Source: Rhodocaloribacter sp964552015
GTDB lineage: Bacteria; Bacteroidota; Rhodothermia; Rhodothermales; ISCAR-4553
Direction of reading: 5' to 3'
Length of the DNA: 64,000 nt
Assembly (NCBI GenBank): GCA_964552015.1
Contig: CAZKFR010000006.1
Coordinates: 1-64,000, forward strand
Position numbers and translations under genes: made by a program
The notes under the pieces: generated by a model
Databases searched by the model: none
Seen by the model: only the letters and a program-made list of their open reading frames with translations
Told to the model about the DNA's origin: nothing
Part shown: positions 1-8,543 of the stretch, one piece after another
Layout of the letters: each line of letters begins with the position of its first letter
How positions within the stretch are numbered: position 1 is the stretch's first letter

Positions 1-1042
1 GGAAGTGGATCTCGATCTGCCGGTCGGCATTGGGGAAGATGTGAATATCGGAGGCCCCTTGATGCACGGCATCGACCAGGGCCGCCTCGAACAGGTTGAT
101 CAGCGAGGAACGGCTGATCTCGGCTTCGAGCGCCTCCTCGTCGATCAGCCCCCCCTCCTGGTCTTCGTAGCTCATCCCCAGGTCGTACGCCATGGGGTCC
201 TCATTGAGGCGCTCCAGGAATTCGTTCTTCCCCAGGAAGGCCTCGGTGATGAGCGTGGCGATGACGGACTCGGGGGCATACCGCAATTCGAAGCGCTTCA
301 GGCCGAGTTGCTGCACGAGATGGTTGACCTCGGGACGTGCCGGATCGTTCGTGGCAAAGATCCACCGCAGCTCACCCCGGTACGGCTCCTTCTCCTGCGC
401 GACGGGGAGCACGAAGAGTTCGATCATCTGATCCCAGTGCTCCTCATCGAACTCGTCCCGGATGCGCTTGAGAAAATTCAGCGTATCCTCTTCATGAAGA
501 TGAATCTCCTCGAAGGCGTAGACCTGGGCAGCGATGCCGTAGATCTGTTCCCGGTTGACCTCGGGGTTGCTCGTCAGAACGCGCCAGAGGGGGGTCTTGA
601 CGCCTTCGGCACGCAACCGTTTCCATTCCTCCACCGCCAGCCGGACCTGTCGTTCGGACACCAGCCCCTTCAAGAGCAACTGCTGCACGACCCGGTCCCG
701 CTGAGATAACGCCCGGACCGGATCCTGCGAACCGTCCCGGTGGAGCACATGCACCCGGGCACGCTCCCGTGTACCCGATGCCCCGGGGAGACCCGGCAGG
801 TCCACGGCCGGAAGACCCCCGTCTCCTTCGACATAACTCGTGCCAGAGACGTCGCCTACAGGCGGTACCAGGGCTACTTCCTCGCCGGTCCCTGGCAGAT
901 CATGCACCGGTACGACCGGCTCCGGCGGCATCACCGCGACCGGTTCCGGCTCAGCCGCACCGGAGGCCGTGGCATTGTCCAGAAGCCGCTGGATCCGCCG
1001 GAACTGCTGGCGAAAACTGAAGCTCTCCGCTCTCTCTTTCAT
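1..1042 (-). CDS. pilB: Type IV pilus / type II secretion assembly ATPase (PilB/GspE family), N-terminal part
   Basis: At least 347 residues are encoded here; the gene runs off the left edge, so the Walker A/B ATPase core is not visible. The start is the ATG at 1042 (MKERAESFSF). Residues about 30-110 are a low-complexity Pro/Gly/Val linker. Residues about 115-290 look like the MshEN/T2SSE N-terminal domain (LSQRDRVVQQLLLKGLVSE, then a region on reading the next helix pair). Near residue 320 comes the entry to the secretion ATPase domain, with LVDAVHQGASDIHIFPN matching the family's A-S-D-I-H-I-E-P motif. The family is a cytoplasmic hexameric ATPase that powers pilus extension or pseudopilus assembly. 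PilB versus GspE cannot be decided from this part. It diverges from the small membrane gene at 1267. Confidence 0.85.
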   Translation of the reverse strand, partial: MKERAESFSFRQQFRRIQRLLDNATASGAAEPEPVAVMPPEPVVPVHDLPGTGEEVALVPPVGDVSGTSYVEGDGGLPAVDLPGLPGASGTRERARVHVLHRDGSQDPVRALSQRDRVVQQLLLKGLVSERQVRLAVEEWKRLRAEGVKTPLWRVLTSNPEVNREQIYGIAAQVYAFEEIHLHEEDTLNFLKRIRDEFDEEHWDQMIELFVLPVAQEKEPYRGELRWIFATNDPARPEVNHLVQQLGLKRFELRYAPESVIATLITEAFLGKNEFLERLNEDPMAYDLGMSYEDQEGGLIDEEALEAEISRSSLINLFEAALVDAVHQGASDIHIFPNADRQIEIHF

Positions 1043-1266
1043 AGGGTGCAGGTCGACTCGCTCCAAGACGGAGCCGCACGAGGGGATCCCCGTCCCAGGC
1101 TCCCCCTCTATATCGTCCTCGCCCTCGGTGAATTAAGCGTCCCGACAACCATTCTCCTGCGGTTGGCCCCGGCCGTGAAACGAAACGTTCTTCCCGGATT
1201 ATACCTCTTGCCCCGGTTGCTTCCGTGCCCCGGTAATACCGTCCCCCCACCCTGCCAAGCAATCCC

Positions 1267-1530
1267 ATGCCCTGCCTCCTGGCTCTGCTGGCCCTCTTCG
1301 TGCCCCGCGTCGTGATTGCGGTTCTGTGGTTTTTCACGTCCTGGTTCGATGGGCTTTTCCATTCCCTTCTCTGGCCGATCCTCGGCTTCCTGCTGGCTCC
1401 GACCACACTGCTCTGGTATTCCGTCGTACAGAACGTGTACGATGGTGTCTGGGGCTTCTGGCAGATCGTCGTGCTTGTCATCGCCATCATGCTCGACCTT
1501 TCCCCGGGCGCGGGACGGAAAGCACGATGA
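1267..1530 (+). CDS. Small hydrophobic membrane protein, unknown function
   Basis: This is an 87-residue protein starting at ATG 1267. Residues 2-24 are strongly hydrophobic (LLALLALFVPRVVIAVLWFF), and two more hydrophobic stretches lie at about 34-56 and 65-78, so it should be an inner-membrane protein with two or three helices and a short basic C-terminus. Aromatic residues (WFF, WF, LLW, WY, WGFW) cluster at the predicted membrane interfaces, which is unlikely for a chance reading frame. I do not recognise a named family. It is divergent from pilB and about 100 bases ahead of the acyl-ACP thioesterase, so it may be monocistronic or head a short envelope group. Confidence 0.7.
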   Translation: MPCLLALLALFVPRVVIAVLWFFTSWFDGLFHSLLWPILGFLLAPTTLLWYSVVQNVYDGVWGFWQIVVLVIAIMLDLSPGAGRKAR

Positions 1531-1633
1531 CGCACCCGTCCGGATCCACGGATCGGTTGGATTGCGGAGAGGATCCTCTCGATCGGTTTTCCCTATATTC
1601 CGGCGTCCCTGACCGCCGTCATGCTTGCCGCCG

Positions 1634-2401
1634 ATGAACCGAACCGACACGCTATGGCACGAAACGTTTCGCGTACGCTCGTACGAAGTCGAACCCAACG
1701 GTCGTGCCTCGATCCAGTCGCTCTGTCGCTACTTTGAAGAGGTGGCCAGCAACCATGCCCGCGCCCTGGGCTTCTCGATGGAACAACTGGCCGAGCACAA
1801 CCTGACCTGGGTCCTGAACCGGCTGCGCGTGGAGATCGACGACTTCCCCCGATGGCGGGACACGGTTCGGGTGACGACGTGGCCCTCCGGCCACGATGGC
1901 CTGTACGCTCGCCGCGAGTACCTCCTCCACGACGAAGACGGATCCGAACGAGCACGGGCCACGAGCGGCTGGGTGATGATCGACCTGGCCCGACGACGCC
2001 CGACCCGTCTGCCCGCCTTCATCCAGGAGATGCATTTTCCCCGACAGGACCGCGCCGTCGACGACGATTTCAGGCGCCTCCGCCCGCCCACGGGCCGCTT
2101 CGACCGGCACCGCACCTTCCACGTCCGGTACAGCGATCTGGACCTCAACGGGCACGTGAACAACGTCCACTACGTCGAGTGGGCCGTGGAGACGCTCGAA
2201 CCGGCCTTCTTGGCATCGCACCGGATGACCTCGCTGGAAGTGGATTTTCGCGCCGAAACGTACTATGATGCCCGGGTCAGAGCCGAAACCGCTCCCGACG
2301 ATTCGACGGAGGTGGGCTTCTGGCACCGTCTCCTGCGGGAACCCGACGGAGCGGTCGTCGCCGTGGCTCGGACCCGCTGGCTCCCCCTGGCCGGTGGCTG
2401 A
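1634..2401 (+). CDS. Acyl-ACP thioesterase family protein
   Basis: This 255-residue protein has two tandem hot-dog domains. By family it hydrolyses acyl-ACP to release free fatty acids in the cytoplasm. The N-terminal domain opens with FRVRSYEVEPNGRASIQSLC and contains the helix GFSMEQLAEHNLTWVL. The second domain begins near residue 160 with FHVRYSDLDLNGHVNNVHYV, whose D-x-N-x-H arrangement matches the catalytic segment of FatA/FatB-type enzymes. The length fits bacterial PF01643 members. ATG 1634 is preferred to the in-frame TTG at 1625. It lies 49 bases before the MscS gene on the same strand. A broader acyl-CoA thioesterase role is possible. Confidence 0.85.
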   Translation: MNRTDTLWHETFRVRSYEVEPNGRASIQSLCRYFEEVASNHARALGFSMEQLAEHNLTWVLNRLRVEIDDFPRWRDTVRVTTWPSGHDGLYARREYLLHDEDGSERARATSGWVMIDLARRRPTRLPAFIQEMHFPRQDRAVDDDFRRLRPPTGRFDRHRTFHVRYSDLDLNGHVNNVHYVEWAVETLEPAFLASHRMTSLEVDFRAETYYDARVRAETAPDDSTEVGFWHRLLREPDGAVVAVARTRWLPLAGG

Positions 2402-2450
2402 AACCATCCCGCATCCTGTTTCCTTCCCCCGATCCTTTCGAACCGTCATC

Positions 2451-3296
2451 ATGGATACGACCTGGATTACGTCGCTTTACGACCTCATCATGGCCTATGC
2501 CCTGAATGTGCTGGGAGGCATCCTGCTCCTCATCGGTGGGTGGGTCGTCTCCCGATGGGTTCGGTCGGCCCTGTTCCGGGGCCTGAGCCGTACGAAACTC
2601 GACCCCACCCTCGTCAAATTCTTCTCGAACCTGGCCGGCTGGCTCGTTCTGATCTTTGCCGTGCTGGCCTCCCTGGAACTCTTTGGCATCAAGACGACGA
2701 GTTTCATCGCCGTCCTCGGTGCGGCCGGCCTCGCCATCGGCCTCGCCTTCCAGGGCACCCTCTCGAACTTCGCCGCCGGCGTCCAGTTGCTCGTCTTCCG
2801 TCCTTTTCGCGTCGGGGATGCCGTGCGGATTGCGGGCCACGTCGGCAAAGTGGACGAGATCGACCTGTTCATGACGCGGCTCGACACCTTCGACAACCGC
2901 CGCCTGATGATCCCCAACAGCAAGATCACGGGGGACATCATCGAGACGATCACGTACCACCCCATCCGCCGGGTGGATGTGCCGGTCGGCACGGATTACG
3001 AGGCCGATCTGGATACCGTCCGGGCCGTGCTGGAACGCGCGGCAGCCACCGTCGAGGGGGCCCTGGCCGACCCGCCGCCGCAGGTTGTCCTGAATGAACT
3101 CGGCGGCTCGTCGATCAACTGGGAAGTGCGCGTGTGGGCTCCGACGCCGGACTTCCTCGCCGTCAAACAGGCCACCCTCCGCGCCGTGAAGAAGGCGCTG
3201 GATGAGGCCGGCATCGGCATCCCGTACCCGCAGATGGATGTGCACCTCGACGGCACGCTCGCCTCTTTCCCGAACGAAAGACCCGCGAACGGGTGA
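2451..3296 (+). CDS. mscS: Small mechanosensitive ion channel, MscS family
   Basis: This 281-residue inner-membrane protein should form a heptameric channel that releases solutes on hypo-osmotic shock. Three hydrophobic helices are visible at about 13-33, 60-80 and 86-115. The third carries the Gly/Ala-rich pore pattern (GAAGLAIGLAFQGTLSNFAAG, split by the usual packing glycines). The beta domain follows with FRPFRVGDAVRIAGHVG and the family signature RRLMIPNSKI. The length matches minimal E. coli-type MscS (about 286 residues). ATG 2451 was chosen because it begins directly ahead of the first membrane helix; the open frame extends upstream to 2265 but overlaps the thioesterase gene. The SCP2 gene follows 32 bases later. 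Confidence 0.93.
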   Translation: MDTTWITSLYDLIMAYALNVLGGILLLIGGWVVSRWVRSALFRGLSRTKLDPTLVKFFSNLAGWLVLIFAVLASLELFGIKTTSFIAVLGAAGLAIGLAFQGTLSNFAAGVQLLVFRPFRVGDAVRIAGHVGKVDEIDLFMTRLDTFDNRRLMIPNSKITGDIIETITYHPIRRVDVPVGTDYEADLDTVRAVLERAAATVEGALADPPPQVVLNELGGSSINWEVRVWAPTPDFLAVKQATLRAVKKALDEAGIGIPYPQMDVHLDGTLASFPNERPANG

Positions 3297-3328
3297 CACT
3301 CCTCTTTCCTTCCACCAACCCTGCCTTC

Positions 3329-3664
3329 ATGACCATGGCGATCGAAACCCTGCACGACCTCTTCGAGGCATACCAGAAAAACTTCGTCCCTGAACGAGCC
3401 GAGGGCATCGACGCGACGTTTCAGCTGCACCTCAGCGGCGAAGGCGGAGGCGACTTTGTGCTCCGCGTACGTGACGGCCATCTCACGATCGAAGAAGGGG
3501 TGGCGGAAAACCCGACGACGACGCTGCGCGCCTCGGCCCGCGACTGGATCGACCTGAGCCTGGGACGCGCCAACCCGATGACCCTGATGATGACGGGACG
3601 GCTCAAAGTCAGTGGCTCCATCCCGATGGCGACGAAGTTCCAGTCGATGTTTCGCACGGGCTGA
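3329..3664 (+). CDS. SCP2 sterol-carrier-like domain protein
   Basis: This 111-residue single-domain protein resembles the SCP2 lipid-binding fold. It contains an alternating strand region (DATFQLHLSGEGGGDFVLRV), then LTIEEGVAENPTTTLRASARDW, and a C-terminal segment RLKVSGSIPMATKFQSMF, which is the typical 'G.(L/I)K.SG....A..F..MF' ending of bacterial SCP2 proteins. These proteins bind hydrophobic ligands such as acyl chains in the cytoplasm; no enzyme activity is expected. ATG 3329 is used because the upstream in-frame start at 3293 would overlap mscS. Its position after an acyl-ACP thioesterase and MscS suggests a lipid-related role, which is inference only. Confidence 0.8.
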   Translation: MTMAIETLHDLFEAYQKNFVPERAEGIDATFQLHLSGEGGGDFVLRVRDGHLTIEEGVAENPTTTLRASARDWIDLSLGRANPMTLMMTGRLKVSGSIPMATKFQSMFRTG

Positions 3665-3754
3665 GCGTGCGGGATTGGGAGAAACACCCATTGCCTCCCG
3701 CCTCGCCCCGGCGTATCCATAAGGGAGACGTCGTTATCACCGCCGGTGGCGAGC

Positions 3755-3949
3755 ATGACGCATCACCTGTACTGGATACCTCTGGCCGACTGGCCCGGCG
3801 AAGAAGACGGTCCCGCGCCCCCCTGGGAGCACGAGGACGACCTGGACCACCTCGTCGACCAGATGCTGGTGGCGTATCGCCGGGCCGAAGCGCCGCGTAC
3901 GTCTCCCCCCGACCCGGCTGCCGACCCAGGCTCCCCCGAACAGGACTGA
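3755..3949 (+). CDS. Possible small acidic hypothetical protein
   Basis: This 64-residue open frame lies in the 335-base space between the SCP2 gene and the convergent DAHP synthase. Starting at ATG 3755 it reads MTHHLYWIPLADWPGEEDG and continues with an acidic helical stretch (EHEDDLDHLVDQMLVAYRRA) and a Pro/Asp-rich tail. An in-frame GTG lies at 3746. No family is recognised. The tryptophan- and acid-rich composition and the absence of a competing gene argue for a real small protein, but there is no strong ribosome-binding site. The rest of this intergenic stretch shows nothing except a short hairpin beside the DAHP synthase stop. Confidence 0.4.
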   Translation: MTHHLYWIPLADWPGEEDGPAPPWEHEDDLDHLVDQMLVAYRRAEAPRTSPPDPAADPGSPEQD

Positions 3950-3984
3950 CGCCGTCCCTCCGGGCTTCAACCTGCTACGAGGTA

Positions 3985-3999
3985 CGCCCTCACGAGGGC
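3985..3999 (-). terminator. Short GC hairpin after the DAHP synthase stop
   Basis: The sequence gccct-cacg-agggc forms a five-base-pair stem with a four-base loop immediately downstream of the aroA-type gene's stop on the minus strand. No T-run follows, so it is at best a weak transcript-end signal. Confidence 0.25.
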
Positions 4000-5361
4000 T
4001 CATCCCCCCCGCATCTGCCGTCTCTTTCGGACGATGCAGAACGCCATCTCCAGCGCCTGTTCGCCGTTCAGCCGTGGATCGACGTGGGACTTGTAGGCGC
4101 GCTCCAGGTCGGCTTCGTCGAGCCCCCGGGCCCCGCCGATGCACTCGGTAACGTCCTCGCCCGTGAGTTCGAAATGGACGCCGCCGAGGGTCGTGCCCAT
4201 GGCCGCATGGATATCGAACGCCTGCTCCAGTTCGGCCAGGATGTTCTCGAAACGACGTGTTTTCAGGCCGGAGTCGGTCGTCTCGGTGTTGCCGTGCATG
4301 GGATCACACACCCAGAGGACGGTCTTACCGGTGGCACGCACGGCGTCGATCAGGGCCGGCAGGTGGTCGCCGATGCGCCCGGCGCCGAAACGGGTAATCA
4401 GGGTCAGGCGGCCCGGCACGTCGTCCGGGTTCAGCCGTTCGATGAGGTCGCGGAGCCACGAGCGGGTCATCGCCGGCCCGATCTTCACGGCGACCGGGTT
4501 CCGCAGGCCGCGCGCGTACTCTACGTGAGCGCCCTCCGGATCCGCCGTACGCATGCCGATCCACGGGAAATGCGTCGCCAGGTTGTAAAAACCGGGGCGG
4601 CGCGGCACCGTACGCGTGAGGGCTTGCTCGTACGGCAGCAACAGGGCCTCATGGCTCGTATAGAACGTTACGCGCTCGGCACTGCTCAACGGCGCCTCCG
4701 AGATGGTTTCCATGAAGCGGAGCGCCTCGGCGATGGCGCCGACGATGGCATGGTACTCGTCGGCTAATGGCGAATGCTGGACGAAGTCAAGGTCCCAGTA
4801 TTCGGGATGGTGCAGATCGGCAAAGCCGCCTTCGGCCAGGGCTCGGATGAAGTTGAGCGTGAGGGCCGAGCGACTGTAGGCCTCGAGCATCCGGTGCGGG
4901 TCGGGCGTGCGCTCTTCGCGGGTGAAGCCCGGTCCGTTGATGATGTCGCCGCGGTAGCTGGGCAGGGCCAGCCCGTCTCGTTCTTCCCGGTCGGCCGATC
5001 GGGGCTTGGCGTACTGCCCGGCCAGGCGGCCCACACGCACCACCGGCAGGCGGAGCCCGTAGATGAGTACCAGACTCATCTGTAGGAGCACCTTGAGTCG
5101 GTTCGTGATGATCTCAGCCGTGCACTGATCGAAGCTCTCGGCGCAGTCGCCGCCCTGGAGGAGAAAGCGACGTCCGGCGGCGGCCTCGGCCAGCCGTTGA
5201 CGCAGGCGCTCCACCTCCCACGACGTTACCAGCGGCGGCAGGGCCATGAGGCGATCCAGCACGGCCTCGACAGCGGCCGGGTCGGGGTACTCCGGGAGTT
5301 GCAATGCTTCTTTTTCCCGCCATGAGGCCGGGTGCCAGTCCTGCACGTACGTCGTTGTCAT
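4000..5361 (-). CDS. 3-deoxy-7-phosphoheptulonate synthase, class II
   Basis: This 453-residue enzyme condenses phosphoenolpyruvate with erythrose 4-phosphate to DAHP, the first step of the shikimate pathway. It is the class II (plant/Mycobacterium/Streptomyces) type. The family motifs are visible: the N-terminal DWHPASWREKEALQLPEY, LLQGGDCAESF, RVGRLAGQYAKPRS, the substrate-site region PSYRGDIINGP, and the metal-site segments WVCDPMHGNTE and GGVHFELTGEDVTECIGG. ATG 5361 gives the standard class II length and the conserved opening; the open frame extends further upstream without homology. It is the last gene of a minus-strand run after the PLP dehydratase, 80 bases downstream of that gene's stop. 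Confidence 0.95.
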   Translation of the reverse strand: MTTTYVQDWHPASWREKEALQLPEYPDPAAVEAVLDRLMALPPLVTSWEVERLRQRLAEAAAGRRFLLQGGDCAESFDQCTAEIITNRLKVLLQMSLVLIYGLRLPVVRVGRLAGQYAKPRSADREERDGLALPSYRGDIINGPGFTREERTPDPHRMLEAYSRSALTLNFIRALAEGGFADLHHPEYWDLDFVQHSPLADEYHAIVGAIAEALRFMETISEAPLSSAERVTFYTSHEALLLPYEQALTRTVPRRPGFYNLATHFPWIGMRTADPEGAHVEYARGLRNPVAVKIGPAMTRSWLRDLIERLNPDDVPGRLTLITRFGAGRIGDHLPALIDAVRATGKTVLWVCDPMHGNTETTDSGLKTRRFENILAELEQAFDIHAAMGTTLGGVHFELTGEDVTECIGGARGLDEADLERAYKSHVDPRLNGEQALEMAFCIVRKRRQMRGG

Positions 5362-5441
5362 ACGGTCGAGAGGTATAGGAAAACCGGGCGGGCACTCGTA
5401 CGCCGTAGCCGCACGCGCGTTTCTCCCCGCCTTGTCCAGGC

Positions 5442-6407
5442 TTACCCTGTTCCGGTGCCGAGCACCTTCCGCAACACGGGCAGCGACACATTGCGGCCTG
5501 AAACGATCACCACGACCGGCCCCTCCGGCACCGGCAACGCGCCCGACTGACAGGCCGCCAGGGTGACGGCGGCCGAGGGCTCGATCACGTACTGATGGTG
5601 GTCGAGCATCCACACCATGGCCTCGACCAGCTCGGCTTCCTCTACGAGCGCCACGAAATCGACACGATCCCGGAGGAGGGTGAAGGTCTGCACCCCCAGC
5701 CCCCCCTCCAGCCCCCCCGCCAGCGTTGCGACCGGGGGCATCGCCGTAACGGCCCGACCCTGCTCCAGCGACCGGAGCAACGCCGGGCAAGCTGCCAACT
5801 GACAGGCGAAGATACGCGTATCGGGCCTACGCTCTTTCACGAAATAAGCGAGTCCGGCTGCCAGCCCACCGCCACCTACCGGTACCACGAAGGTCGTGAC
5901 GTCCGGTATGTCCTCCACGACCTCGGCCGCGATCGTTCCGCCGTTGCCGGCCATGACGTACGGGTCGTCGAACGCGCTCAGGAAGGGCAGTCCGGCCCGC
6001 GCGGCCTCCTCCCGCGCCCAGGCCTCCGTCGCATCGTAGCCCGGATAAGGGGAACGGACAACCCGCGCCCCGAACGCTTCCATGGCCCGGCATCGCTCCG
6101 CCTCCACACTCGCCGGCACATACACCGTAACCGACACGCCGAGGCGCCATCCTGCGTAGGCGAGCCCCTTGCCGTGGTTCCCCGCCGAACAGGTCGCCAC
6201 GCCCTTTGCCTCGATGCCGTACCGAGCCAGGGCAAAAAACGCCCCGCGCACCTTGAACGACCCGGTTATCTGCAAGCACTCCAGCTTCAGGTAGACGGGC
6301 ACACCGAGTTGCTCCGAGAGCACGGGTGAGGGTTCTACCGGCGTCCGCCGGACCTTCCCTTCCAGGAAATCGGCGGCCTCTTCGATCAACTGTCTATCCA
6401 GTTGCAT
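5442..6407 (-). CDS. PLP-dependent threonine/serine dehydratase (catabolic type)
   Basis: This 321-residue fold-type II PLP enzyme deaminates L-threonine and/or L-serine to 2-oxoacids. ECLQITGSFKVRGA carries the Schiff-base lysine, SAGNHGKGLAYAG the substrate loop, and PVGGGGLAAGLA the phosphate-binding glycine loop. There is no C-terminal ACT domain, so it resembles TdcB, serine racemase or ectoine-cluster EutB-like enzymes rather than biosynthetic IlvA. ATG 6407 (MQLDRQLIEEAADF) gives the normal N-terminus; the longer frame upstream overlaps glgX. It sits 38 bases after glgX. The exact substrate cannot be told from sequence. Confidence 0.87.
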   Translation of the reverse strand: MQLDRQLIEEAADFLEGKVRRTPVEPSPVLSEQLGVPVYLKLECLQITGSFKVRGAFFALARYGIEAKGVATCSAGNHGKGLAYAGWRLGVSVTVYVPASVEAERCRAMEAFGARVVRSPYPGYDATEAWAREEAARAGLPFLSAFDDPYVMAGNGGTIAAEVVEDIPDVTTFVVPVGGGGLAAGLAYFVKERRPDTRIFACQLAACPALLRSLEQGRAVTAMPPVATLAGGLEGGLGVQTFTLLRDRVDFVALVEEAELVEAMVWMLDHHQYVIEPSAAVTLAACQSGALPVPEGPVVVIVSGRNVSLPVLRKVLGTGTG

Positions 6408-6445
6408 GACAGGTCGGGTTCGGAAGCAACGCCTCCGTGCTGCCG

Positions 6446-8491
6446 TCACCGGGCTATCAGCACGACGACCGAACGGGGCGCCGCCAGGTACGTCGCCTCG
6501 TGTACCGGCGGCGCCTGTTCTTCGGAGCACAGGTCCTCCGGCGAGGGACGGCCCGTATCCACCAGGCGATGCCACCGGTGAGGCGGCGGGAGCGCCGGCA
6601 TAGCAAACGGGAGCGGCTCCCAGTACGCGTTCAGTATCACGTGGAGATGATCCCCGTCCTCGAGCGTAAAGGCCAGCGTATGCGAGTCCGGAGACCAGTC
6701 GGGCTCGTGTAACGACACGCCGTGCCAGACGATCCGCACGTCCCCGTCGTCGCCCCCGTCGATCCAGAAGCGCTCCTGCTGGAAGGCGCGGTGCGTCAGG
6801 TTGAGCCGGATAAGCCCTCTCACGAAGCGCCGCAGATCGGCCTCCCGCTCGACGCACCGCCAGTCGAACCAGGACATCTCGTTGTCCTGACAATAAGCGT
6901 TGTTGTTACCGTGCTGGGTACGTCGCACCTCATCCCCCATCAGGATCATGGGCGTGCCCTGCGAGACGAACAGCGTGGTGAAGAAGTTCTTGATCTGCCG
7001 TATCCGAAGCGCCTCCACGGCCGGGTCGTCGGTGGGCCCTTCCACCCCACCGTTCCAGCTATAGTTGGCGTCAGTGCCATCACGGTTGTTCTCACCATTG
7101 GCCTCGTTGTGCTTGGCATTGTACGAGACCAGATCGTTCATGGTGAAGCCATCGTGGCATGTGATGAAGTTGATGGACCGGTTTGGATCGCGCCCATTGC
7201 GGTCGAACAGGTCGGGGCTGCCCGTCAGGCGGGCGGCCACCGGGCCGACCATGCCCGGATCGCCCCGGAAGAAACGCCGGACATCGTCCCGGTAGGGCCC
7301 GTTCCACTCGGCCCAGCGGTGCCCGACGAACGTGCCTACCTGATAGAGCCCGGCGGCGTCCCACGCCTCGGCGATGATCTTCGTCCCGGCCAGCACCGGG
7401 TCCGACTCGATCGACCACAGGACGGGCGGATTTTCGAGGGGCCGCCCGCGTTCGTCCCGTGCCAGCACCGAGGCCAGATCGAAGCGGAAGCCGTCGACGT
7501 GCATCTCGGAGACCCAGTAGCGCAGACAGTCCAGGATAAGACGGCGAACGACCGAGTGGTTGGCATTGAGTGTGTTGCCGCACCCGCTGTAGTTGGCGTA
7601 AAAGCGCCGGTCGGGTTCGAGCAGGTAGTAAGCCACGTTCTCGAAGCCACGGAGTCCCAGCATAGGGCCGCGATGATCCCCTTCGGCCGTATGATTGAAC
7701 ACCACATCCAGGATCACCTCGATACCGGCAGCGTGCAGCGCCTTGACCATGTCGCGGAACTCGTTGACAGGCCCCAGGGGGTTGGTGTCGGAACTGTATC
7801 CGCTGTGGGGGGCGAAGAACGCCACCGGGTTGTAGCCCCAGTAATTGCGTAGCGGCGGCTTCACATCCTGCTCGTCGAAGTGCTGAACGGGCAGCAACTC
7901 GACGGCCGTGATCCCCAGGTCCTTCAGGTACGGTATCTTTTCGACGAGGCCGGCATACGTTCCGCGCAGGCGGTCGGGCAGGCCCGAACTCGGGTGCCGC
8001 GTGAACCCTCCGACGTGCATCTCATAGATGACCGTACGGGCATAGGGACGGCACAGCGGCTGATCGCCCTCCCAGTCGTAGGTCGAGGGGTCCACGACGA
8101 CGCCCTTCATGGCGTAGGCCGCATTGTCGCCCGGCCCGATGGCGGCTTCACGGTCGTAGCGTCGGCCCACGGCCACGGCGCGAGCGTACGGGTCGAGGAG
8201 CAGTTTACTGGCGTCAAACCGGTGCCCCCGCTCTGGCTGAAACGGCCCGTGGACCCGGTAGCCATAGAGTTGACCGGCCTGAAGCCCCGGCACAAAGACA
8301 TGCCAGTAGTAATAGGTCCGGTTGCGGCGCGGGTCGAGGATGATACGCCGACTGGGCCGCCCGGCGTCCGCATCCTCGAAGAGGAGCAGTTCGACCGAAG
8401 TAGCGTTCCGGGAGAACACACTGAAGTTGACCCCGCCCTCGCGCACGGTGGCCCCCAGCGGGAAGCTCTGTCCGGGCTCTACGTTCGTCAT
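6446..8491 (-). CDS. glgX: Glycogen debranching enzyme GlgX (isoamylase-type GH13)
   Basis: This 681-residue cytoplasmic enzyme hydrolyses alpha-1,6 branches during glycogen breakdown. The N-terminal CBM48 (residues about 10-110, GATVREGGVNFSVFSRNATS) is followed by the GH13 barrel. The barrel motifs are DVVFNHTAEGD (region I), DGFRFDLASVLARD with the nucleophile Asp (region II), IIAEAWDAAGLYQVG with the acid/base Glu (region III), and INFITCHDGFTMNDL (region IV). The GlgX/TreX-type segment NGENNRDGTDANYSWN is present. Length and order are normal. It follows the HPt-REC-REC gene by 52 bases on the same strand, so carbon-storage control by the upstream phosphorelay is possible but unproven. 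Confidence 0.95.
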   Translation of the reverse strand: MTNVEPGQSFPLGATVREGGVNFSVFSRNATSVELLLFEDADAGRPSRRIILDPRRNRTYYYWHVFVPGLQAGQLYGYRVHGPFQPERGHRFDASKLLLDPYARAVAVGRRYDREAAIGPGDNAAYAMKGVVVDPSTYDWEGDQPLCRPYARTVIYEMHVGGFTRHPSSGLPDRLRGTYAGLVEKIPYLKDLGITAVELLPVQHFDEQDVKPPLRNYWGYNPVAFFAPHSGYSSDTNPLGPVNEFRDMVKALHAAGIEVILDVVFNHTAEGDHRGPMLGLRGFENVAYYLLEPDRRFYANYSGCGNTLNANHSVVRRLILDCLRYWVSEMHVDGFRFDLASVLARDERGRPLENPPVLWSIESDPVLAGTKIIAEAWDAAGLYQVGTFVGHRWAEWNGPYRDDVRRFFRGDPGMVGPVAARLTGSPDLFDRNGRDPNRSINFITCHDGFTMNDLVSYNAKHNEANGENNRDGTDANYSWNGGVEGPTDDPAVEALRIRQIKNFFTTLFVSQGTPMILMGDEVRRTQHGNNNAYCQDNEMSWFDWRCVEREADLRRFVRGLIRLNLTHRAFQQERFWIDGGDDGDVRIVWHGVSLHEPDWSPDSHTLAFTLEDGDHLHVILNAYWEPLPFAMPALPPPHRWHRLVDTGRPSPEDLCSEEQAPPVHEATYLAAPRSVVVLIAR

Positions 8492-8543
8492 GGTGCTACC
8501 ATCGCGGCTGCTGGCATGCGAAAGCCCACCGGGACGACACGGG